Shown piece by piece: positions 33,085-42,500 of a stretch of DNA of 64,000 nucleotides. The DNA lies in the NCBI GenBank assembly GCA_964017195.1, contig OZ024896.1, positions 5,843,487 to 5,907,486 on the forward strand. Direction: 5' to 3'. Position numbers and translations under genes: made by a program. Under the pieces are notes generated by a model. It saw only the letters and a list, made by a program, of their open reading frames with translations. It ran no database searches and was not told the DNA's origin. Every line of letters begins with the position of its first letter. The first letter of the stretch is position 1. Source of the DNA: Siderastrea radians. Its lineage: Eukaryota; Cnidaria; Anthozoa; Scleractinia; Rhizangiidae.

Positions 33085-34163
33085 TAGGGGTGTTCCTGCC
33101 TTTACGCGAAATACGCAAGTGAATACCAGAATTTCCCACCGTTAATGTGGTTTTCTTTATCTGAGGGTTTATAAATACAGAAATTAAAATTTCAAACAGT
33201 GAGCTGATAAGGTAAAGTTGTGCCATTTCAATTCAATATCGATTGGAATATGTTCCAGTCACTTGTAAGACTATGACTAATTGTTCGCAAAAATTCAGTA
33301 GGTACCGATTGTAAATTCAAAATCACAAATTCTCCGATTGGATAATATAAACAACCTTTTGTATGTGCACTAAGAGTTACTACTATTTTCATTAAAATCG
33401 TTAAAAAAATAATACGATGCAAACTTTCAGCAGAAGCTAAAATATATGTCCATTCTCCGGCTTCATTTTTCTCCTTTACCTTCATTCTCAACTATTTATA
33501 ACTCTTCTTAGTCGGATTACTTTGTGCCCAAACGTAACAACAGTTCTCACTATTCTTCTTACGATACCTGTGTCTACTTCGACAGAGCAGTCATTTAGTA
33601 TCTTTGCGCACTGACAAGAACTAGTCACGGGCTACATGCTCTCACCCACGCGAACTGAGCAGCTCTCTTCTTTGGTGCTTATATGCACGCTTATAGAGAC
33701 ACTTCGGTTGACACCGAAAGTGTAGTACGGGAATTTTGCGTTACGAAGAACAGTAGAGTAACTTTTGAACTGTAAATACTCCGTACGTGTAATAGAAAAT
33801 TGTCTCGAGTTTAATACCTAGAAAATATCAACACTATAAAGTGACGGAAAGGACTCGATTATGAGGCATCTGAGGAAACAACGTTATCGCAACCGGCCAA
33901 AGTCGTCCATTCTCACATCCACAATCAGTATTTTATGGTTCCATCAGAAGCACTATAAGCTGACTGTAGTGCGTGCAGCTCTCTGTTAGACAGGAAATCC
34001 AAACATTGCCGGAAAGTGCAATTAGCCTAACTTGATATGTGAGCACTAGAATACGATTGAAAAAATATATATTTCTCACCATATTCATCATGTTTGTCTC
34101 CCTTCAGCTAAGTATACACCTGCCTTGGTGCGTACTACCAAAAAATGTCTGGGAACGCCCCTG
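33085..34163. mobile_element. hAT-like non-autonomous element
   Basis: Right end, read on the minus strand, CAGGGGCGTTCCCAG, and left end TAGGGGTGTTCC, are related inverted termini of the hAT CAGGG type. CTTGCAG is present on both sides (33078-33084 and 34164-34170), consistent with a 7-8 bp duplication; the undisturbed sequence is at about 18981 (TTGCAGTATGTCAG). No transposase seen in the 1.08 kb. Confidence 0.7.
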
Positions 34164-34901
34164 CTTGCAGTATGTCAGTGCTTCTACAACCGATGTTGGA
34201 TAGACAGTCATATTTACAATGTGATTATTATGTTGAACTGCACTCGCTTGCTATGCAGAGAGGTACCAAGATACTGGGATATAGCTCTTTCAACTTTATT
34301 CCATTGTAGTTCACATCTTTAGTCTACAAGTCTCTCAGCTACCATGCTCCTATTATCGACTGACCTGTGTCAACTTCAACTGGCAGCTACTACTGACAGC
34401 TACATCTTCTACCTCTACTGAATTAGATTCAACTGGTGTTACAACTGCTAATACAACCAATTATATACTATCACTGTAGACATGTTTGGGTTCCTAACCT
34501 CAAGAACTTGGCCATCTCAATGAGCACTTGATAAGAACACCAAAATATACCAACGGACAAACGGAAACTAACGACATCTAGACATAACTGGAAACACTGG
34601 ATGATTTTAGGATAAAGTACTAGCCATAACCGTAGAAGTGGGAAATAAATCAGCTAGGCCCAGAATACGACCCAACGTTAACCATTCATGGTGGTCTTTG
34701 GCCAAGGTCAGGGAAATTTCCCAAACGTGAACACAGCTAAAACTAGTGTAGCCAGGGCTATGAAAATTTGGATGTAGTTTGCAAATTGGAACAAGGATTT
34801 CGTCATGTTGGTATTCCAAAACAAAGAAACGGCGGCCATATTGGTGTACCAAACTAATCTTCCAAGGAGTAAACTATTTTATACAAAGATCACCTTTTGT
34901 T
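34164..34901. other. receptor-block remnant, then unassigned sequence
   Basis: 34164-34235 matches the edges of the broken receptor at 18985/19590 (CAGTCATATTTACAATGTG), with the receptor body missing. The remainder, up to the OB-fold-like frame, has no recognisable feature and may be that gene's 3' region. Confidence 0.45.
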
Positions 34902-35678
34902 TCAGTAATCCAATATCGCCACTGCTGGGATAGGCAAGATTCTGTGCTTTTGATAATTTTTGTGGCATTGTTTACGTACAAGCTTTGAATGCCATTTGTT
35001 ACACGTCAGGAAGTGTTGCACATAATTGACACCATCTGGTGAAAGTTGGAGTTCGATGGTTTCTGTCTTCACATTGTTTGTGTCCTCTCGTTCAATTTTG
35101 ATCTGAATAGATTCAATTGTGGTGTGCCTTGTGAAAGACAGATATTTGGTGTCTCCATATTCTTTGACAGCAATGTTTTTGATGTCGTAGCAGGTGCCAG
35201 AGTTTACCCTTGGGATGTCTTTTTTCCACAAGATAACACGGATCGATCTGGTGTTGTCTGTAAAGACTGCCTCTTGTTTGGTCAAAGTTTTTCCCTTCGC
35301 ATTAAGGCTTTCCTTGGAACCATTGAAGGTGAGGCGACCCGTAATGTTCACCAAAGTATGTGCATCTCCATAGTGAATTTCTTCTGTTGTGCTGTCTATG
35401 GCTTGGGTTGTTTCTGTTTTCACTAGGACATAATCAGAATCTGTCTCGGAATCATCTGGTTCCTCTATTCTTGATCTCTTGTTGAGAATCATCTCATTTT
35501 CGCCACTTCTTTCATTCTTTTTGAGCTGACATTTGTGGAGTTTTATTGGCGAGGACGACTCTAGTTTGCGCTTGAGAAGCGGATACTTCTCAGGTGAAAA
35601 GCAGACGGTGCGGTAGACCTCGCTGCTTGTTTGGAATTTCAGCCCGAAGTATTGGTTGTTACTTTTGCTTGTTTTCAT
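34902..35678 (-). CDS. OB-fold-like nucleic-acid-binding protein (258 codons)
   Basis: A single open frame starts MKTSKSNNQY. After a charged linker (about 50-100, acidic EPDDSETDSD) comes a region from about 105 to 190 with the strand pattern of an OB fold: TLVNITGRLTF, then VFTDNTRSIRVILWKK, then TCYDIKNIAVKEY and TKYLSFTRHTTIES. Families with this layout occur in many copies in cnidarian genomes and are often transposon-associated; that is recollection rather than a search. The last 40 residues (HFLTCNKWHSKL onward) are basic with isolated cysteines, perhaps a damaged zinc ribbon. A first exon may lie upstream. Function beyond possible single-strand DNA/RNA binding is unknown. Confidence 0.55.
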   Translation of the reverse strand: MKTSKSNNQYFGLKFQTSSEVYRTVCFSPEKYPLLKRKLESSSPIKLHKCQLKKNERSGENEMILNKRSRIEEPDDSETDSDYVLVKTETTQAIDSTTEEIHYGDAHTLVNITGRLTFNGSKESLNAKGKTLTKQEAVFTDNTRSIRVILWKKDIPRVNSGTCYDIKNIAVKEYGDTKYLSFTRHTTIESIQIKIEREDTNNVKTETIELQLSPDGVNYVQHFLTCNKWHSKLVRKQCHKNYQKHRILPIPAVAILDY

Positions 35679-36144
35679 TTAAGAGAGGTCATGAAGGTAG
35701 CCCATAATGCCTTGTTCTAAAATAGAAAAAAGAGGAATGTTACACAGAATTCAGACTTCATTTTCACTGTGGGGCACAATTAACGAAAGGCCTGTCCATG
35801 TTATGCTACTTTAAGTACAACTTATGATGGTAATGATAACAATAAATGAGGAGATGTATGGATTTAATTGTTTAATGGAAGAGTTTTGTAAAAATCTTTT
35901 GGGGAAAAATAACAAAAATACTTGGTTGGTTTTTTAACCTGGATTTTGCTTGGAATCCTTGTTACCTATAAAAAATATGGAATCAATGTTACTTCAGTAC
36001 TGTAAATTATAAAGAAGGTAGAGGAGCTTGTTGATTTATGCAGAATACTTCGTGAATATGTAAAGCCCGTAAGATTAACTGAAAGCCCTTAAAATGCTGG
36101 TTCAGTTTCGTCTGCGGCGCTGACGGGTACCGCGCTGACTAATA
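35679..36144. other. non-coding, nothing recognised
   Basis: AT-rich sequence upstream of the OB-fold-like gene. No certain promoter element. Confidence 0.35.
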
Positions 36145-36440
36145 CACGAAAGCATGTCTAAGTCACCAAGGTGTGAAAAATCCAATGCACAAATTATTCA
36201 GCAAGAAGCACATGGCAACTGCTGCACAAGTGTAAAACGACAAACCACCGAAGCAAATAAAAAAAAATCATCGAATGTTGTGCGAACAAGTGCAAGCCCC
36301 AACGAAAAGTTCTCAACATGCTTGCTAAATTTGAGTGCGAACACATGAAAGCCTGTCAAAGTCGCCGAGGTGCGAAATTCGGCAAGAAGCACATGGCAGC
36401 TGCACAAGTAAACGACAAAGCTATCAGAAAAGGAACTTAA
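36145..36440. repeat. imperfect tandem duplication, period about 200 bp
   Basis: GAAAGCATGTCTAAGTCACC (36147) recurs as GAAAGCCTGTCAAAGTCGCC (36347). AGCAAGAAGCACATGGCA-CTGC and AAACGACAAA are also shared. The short open frame at 36154-36348 lies across it and is probably not a gene. Confidence 0.6.
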
Positions 36441-36831
36441 ACTGGTTTCAAATTTATGTGAGAATACGTCAAGGCCTGTACGATTGAAATGGTCAAAACG
36501 GTAATAGAATATTAGTGCATCTTTTTCTTTTTTGCATAACATGCCCGTCCGCCGAAAGATCCGAACCGCCTGAACCATCCAACATAATGACAGAAGAAAG
36601 GACTATCGGAAAGGTTACAGTGTAACTTATTTGCGGCGAACTTGACATTATCAACCTATTTAACGACCTATATCAACATAACCTTGCAATGAAATCGTCA
36701 TCATGCACAACATTGATTATCGTTCGCCTGAACACCGTGGCGTCGAAACTCGAAAAGGAAGGTGACAGTGCAGTCCTTCTTTGTTGTTATCTTTGTTTCA
36801 AATCTATGCTCTACCAATACGCAGTGAGTTC

Positions 36832-36934
36832 GTCCGCTAAAGGCGAGGCTCTACCACAGCGCAGAGCATTGTGGTCCGCTGAAAACGAGGCTCTACCACA
36901 GCGCAAAGCATTGTGGTCCGCTGAAAGCGAGGCT
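36832..36934. repeat. 42-bp tandem repeat, about 2.4 copies
   Basis: The unit beginning GAGGCTCTACCACAGCGC (36845 and 36887) is repeated with two substitutions and begins a third time at 36929. The period is a multiple of three and the frame is open through it (36689-36997), but no other coding evidence is present. Confidence 0.85.
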
Positions 36935-37173
36935 AACAACGACGGCAAAATCGAGATTTTGCCTCCATTTCTTTTACGTTTTGATTATGAATTCTAAGAC
37001 TTACAGGGAAATGACACTAGACGGCAACAAAAATCCTTCGTGTGAGATGACCTTTTAAAGTAACCAATTAGGTCATAGCACAATTTTAAATTAGGCGTCA
37101 CCCACTGAAATGAGCAAAAATCAAATAATGATACTACGAAGTAAATATTCAATCTTCGACTTCCTAATAATTT

Positions 37174-37808
37174 AAAAGTTTCCAAGGTCAAAATGATCAC
37201 CTGCGTTTTGAGACTTTTAATGGGTCATCGCATGGGGCGGAGTGCAACTGAGGATTACTATTCATTTGTATTTTCACAAAACTGACTGAGCCGCGTAGCG
37301 AGGAGGTCAATTTGTGAAACTGAAAATGCGAGTGAAAATTAATCTTTAATTGCACGAGAGCACATTGCGATAACTTGTTTATTACTAGTTCGCAACGGCT
37401 ATGGAAATAAAAACCTACGTAGCTGACTTCAAAAAATTGCAGCTGTTAACCGTTCGTAAACCAATTGATGAACGCTGGTTGGTTGAGACTTCCTTTATTT
37501 ATCGAGGTCTTTTTTGGTAATCAAGAGAGGGCAAGATTTCGAGCTGCTGATTGGCTCAACCAAAAGCGGATGAAGACAGCTCAACCAATCACCATTCAGT
37601 TATTGGTTTGTGAGCGGCTGACTATGGTAATTTTTAAAAATTTAATATACTTAAATCTATAGTTGCACGAAGACATACTGCGATAACTTGTTTATAAACA
37701 ACAAGTAAAATGATCTGAAACTTAAAAGCTATCTGAAGTGCCAGGAAGGTTTTCATTTTTGTGCTCTAAAAACAGTCGAGATATTGCAATGTGTTCTCGT
37801 GCAATTAA
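37174..37808. repeat. block Y copy C, left part (continues 45669-45770)
   Basis: From TTTCCAAGGTCAAAATGATC it matches 19627-20285. The block is then split by a foldback element with TTAA duplication and resumes at 45669 (TTAATGATTAATTTTCACTT) to about 45770. No gene. Confidence 0.8.
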
Positions 37809-39252
37809 GGTGTTTCGATACAGTTTTTTGGGACCATACCTAACTTTTTGAATCGGCTTTTAGACAGTCCTTTCCTTGTCAGATCAAAGTGAAATTTGCA
37901 ATACTTGTTGGTTTTCGATTGAGCTTTGGCGTGGTTTACATTTTGTGAAAATCGATATTTCCATGACAACGATAAACAAAAACCTCGAAAACACTAAAAT
38001 TGAAATTTTCCGCGATCCAGATTTCACTTTGAAAAGCAAATACCAACATCTTAAACTGTGGTGTATGGCACACAAAATATACAAGAACAAAAAAATTCTG
38101 TGTGTTTGTTTTGAAGTAAATCGCAAATTAAAACATTTCCAACTTTAGTTTTTGCATAGTAATAGTAAATGCACCGAAAAATAATCAATGCTTTGACGAA
38201 ATGGCTCGAAAATACTTTCAGAATGTGTCGTTTACTTACTATTTTACGCCTAGAAAGTTTTGTTGAAACTGGTGTTCGCGATCTCGAGAACGAATTGTTT
38301 TTCTAAGATCATTCGCGTAATAATTTTGTGGTCAGTAATTTTTGAATTTGAGCGTTTTTGCGAAAATCTTAAGAACGGCTCGATGGATTTTTTTTAAAAC
38401 ATTAAACACGCGTGCTTGACGATGTGCCCAACTTTAGTATCGAGTCTTATTAACATTGATTCACTGGAACACTTTTAGATTTAACGTTAAAGAGGACGTA
38501 TGAACCGACAGAAAAGCTTGCGCTACATATTCACATTTGGCAAATAAATCCTAATATATTCAAAGCAATGCGGAAAGCATTCCTCCGTAATTTTTACTTT
38601 TCGTTGTTATCTACAGTGCAACAAAGAACAAAGAAACCAGATAAAAATCACGAAGCAATGAATTACACATTACTTTGAATATATTAGCATTTACTTGCCA
38701 ACTGCGAATTTGTAACGAAACCTTTTCCGTCGGTTCATACGTCCTTTTTAGCGTTAAATCTAAAAGTGTTCCAGTGAATCAATGTTAATAAGACTCGATA
38801 CTAAAGTTGGACACATCGTCAAGCACGCGTGTTTAATGTTTTAAAAAAAATCCATCGAGCCGTTCTTAAGATTTTCGCAAAAAACGCTCAAATTCAGAAA
38901 TTACCACAAAATTATTACACGAATGATCTTAGAAAAACAATTCGCTCTCGAGATCGCGAACACTAGTTCCAACAAAACTTTCTAGGCGTAAAATAGTAAG
39001 TAAAAGACACATTTTGAAAGTATTTTCGAGCCATTTCATCAAAGCATTGATTATTTTTCGGTGCATTTACTATTACTATGCAAAAACTAAGGTTGAAAAT
39101 GTTTTTGCCATTTACTTCGAAACAAACACACAGATTTTTTTTGTTCTTGTATATTTTGCGTGCCATACACCACAGTTTAAGATGTTGGTGTTTGCTTTTC
39201 AAAGCGAAGTCTGGATCGCGCAAAATTTCAATTTTAGTGTTTTCGAAGTTTT

Positions 39253-39520
39253 TGTTAAATTCGTCGTAAACACCCCATGGTGAACAGTTTCGCAATCTGT
39301 GTAACGAGATACATGTACTTGTTTTGTTTGTACAGTTATAAGTGATTGACACGTGAACCTTGTGATAAGTGGTATGTACATTACACTTTGATCTGTCCAT
39401 TTTCGAAGCGAGACGTGCGAGATCGAGATATACGAAGTTACGAGACGAAATTGTGTACATAGGGACGAATATAGGAATAAACGAATCAATTCAATTACAA
39501 AAAAGTCGCAGTTTATGACA
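39253..39520 (+). repeat. left LTR of the BEL element
   Basis: 268 bp, starting TG and ending CA. It holds the element's promoter by analogy; AATAAACGAATC near its end is a polyadenylation-signal candidate. Confidence 0.93.
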
Positions 39521-39563
39521 TGGCGCCCAACGTGGGGCAACGAGCCTCTTAACGAGTACAAGT

Positions 39564-42500
39564 ATGGCGAGCGAAGAAGCAAAGGAAAAATTGGAGCGAT
39601 TACGATCGATCCGGGGAGCGCAACGTGGCATTGTAACTAAAAACGTAAATAAAGCCAACGCCATTTTTGGAGATGAAGCAGCTCAAGCATATATCTCTAG
39701 CGAACAAGTTCAACAATTGGAGGTCATAAGTCGATTGCTGGAAGCAAAACTGAAGACTCTCGAGGAAATCGATCAACAAGTTCTATCCTTGTGCATCCTA
39801 GAAGAAATTACACAGGAGATCGAGGAATCGGAGAAGTATGTGGAGAAGGCTATCAACTGCCAGAAGAAAATAAGCGATGTTTCTCGGAAGACCACTGGAG
39901 AGCCACAAGAAAGTAACCCACTCGCAGAGTTAATTCAAGCGCTACCTGGAACTGCTCAACCAGCGCTTCCTACAAATCAAGTCAAGGCTAAATTGCCAAA
40001 GTTGATTTTGCCGAAATTCCGCGGGGATATCACAAAGTGGATCAGTTTCTGGGACTCGTTTAAATCGGCCGTCCACGAAAATAAAGCGATTTCACCGGTA
40101 GATAAGTTCAATTATTTGAATTCCCTTCTCGAAGGCCCAGCATCGCGAGCAATCCAAGGATTATCATTGACCGACGCCAATTACAAGTCTGCTGTCGAAA
40201 TTTTACAAGAGAGGTTCGGCAGGCCTCAACAGATTATCTCGGCGCACATGGACGAATTGCTAAAGATTCCTAACTGTTCAGGAACTGAACGTTCAACATC
40301 CTTAAGGTTCGTTTACGACCAGATCAGCGTGCATGTTCGTGGATTGTCTTCCCTGGGTGTCGCTTCTGATGAGTATGGCGGTTTATTGATTCCGGTAATA
40401 ATGGCTAAGCTTCCGAGCGAAATTCGCGTGCGCATCGCAAGGGAAACGAAAAGTTCCGTTTGGAAAATGGATGGAATTCTAGAGATCATTAAACAAGACG
40501 TCGAAGCGAGAGAAATGAGCGAGGGAGTTAAAGCGCAGGAAGAAAGAAAGCAAAACATGTTTCAACAAACCAGGCATCCCAAGCATCCAACCACGAGTTC
40601 ATTCTTCATTGGCAAGCGAGATCAAATGAACAACACCTCACAAACGCGTTGTGGTTACTGCGACGACCTGCATTATTCAGCATCTTGTACTAAAGTCATT
40701 GATCCAAAGGATCGAAGAAACATCCTAATCGAAGCGAAACGTTGTTTCAAGTGCCTGTATCCCGATCATCATGTGAAAGATTGCAGAAGTTCTAAGGCCT
40801 GTCGACATTGTGGAGGTCGGCATCATCAATCAATTTGTTTTGGAACAATTCAGCATGTACAACCACCACGCCCACCACCGAACGAACTCGGGCAAATCAA
40901 CAAAGAAGAGCGTGGCGCTTCGGGAGGCACGATTACAGCAATTTCGAGTACCAAGACCAAGGGGAGCATTTTGCTACAAACTGCTACCGCGATTGCTACA
41001 AACGAAGATGGTTCCCGATCATTACCCGTGAGAATTTTATTCGACAATGGTAGCCAGCGATCCTATGTAACCGACAACCTCAAGTCGAAGCTTTGTTTGA
41101 AGCCAATGTCATCTGAGACTCTCCACTTAAATACATTTGGAGAAAACGTTTACCGAAAGCAGAGATGTCAAGTTGTTACCTTGCCCCTTCGCAACAAGCA
41201 GAACGAATATCTGGAGATCACAGCGCTCAATTTCCCTGTTATCTGTTCGCCACTACCGAAACGTGTGGACATCAACGACTATCCTCACTTACAAGGTTTA
41301 GAGCTAGCGGACAGCTCCGAAAGTCAATGCAGTATTGACATTCTCATCGGCTCGGATCACTATTGGGATATTGTCACTGGTGAAACAATTCGTGGGCATT
41401 CTGGGCCAACGGCAATAAACAGCAAGTTTGGCTGGCTCCTCTCAGGTCCGACTAACGTTTCCTGTTCTCCAAACGAGTCAAATGCCGTCTCAAATTTAAT
41501 TATTTCTGGCGGTTCATGTTTTTACGAGGGTAACGACAAAGACGAAATTGTAGACATGTTGAAAACATTCTGGGAAACCGAGAGTTCTGGAATTTTAGAC
41601 GACTCCAAGATCGAACGACAGGTACCCGATATCGCAAAGCAAACCGATATCTCCTTCAATGGTCGCCACTACGAGACAAGATTGCCCTGGAAAGAAGACA
41701 GTGCGCCGACCTCGAACAACTATGGTATGTGTGTGTCAAGACTACGATCTCTGCATCATAAACTAAGGAACGAACCGGATTTACTGAGCGATTACGACAA
41801 GATTATTCAACAGCAATGCGAAGCCGGAATTGTCGAAAGGGTGCCGAAATCTAATTGCGCAAACCAACTGAACGTAACGAGCGTTCATTACTCACCTCAC
41901 CATGCAGTGGTCCGGCGAGATCGCGAAACAACAAAGGTACGCGTTGTTTACGATGGATCTGCTAAATCTTCGAAGGAGGAACGATCGCTTAATGACTGCC
42001 TTGAAGTTGGCGAGAATTACATTCCGCATATTTTCGATATGCTGGCCAAGTTTCGTTGGAACGCAGTCGCTCTCACCGCAGACATCGAGAAGGCATTTCT
42101 AATGGTTGGCATCAAGCAAGAAGATCGTGACATGCTCCGTTTCCTATGGTACGATGATCCGTTCGCCGCTAAACCAGAAATCGCTGAGTATCGTTTCAAC
42201 CGACTTGTTTTCGGTTTGAGACCTTCGCCTTCAATTCTGGGTGCGACAATTTCACACCATTTGAGTCTGTACAAGCAGAGCGAGCCCGAGATGGCCGAGT
42301 TACTCGAGAAATCCCTGTACGTGGACGATTTGCTCACTGGAGACGACAACGATGACAAAGGCCTGGTCATTTACAAGAAAACCAAGCAAATTATGGCCGA
42401 AGGCGGCTTTAATCTCCGGAAATGGAACTCTAATTCGTGTTCCCTATTAAGAGCGATCGAGAGTTGCGAAAATCCACGCGGTGAAAGCAAATCGAACCAA

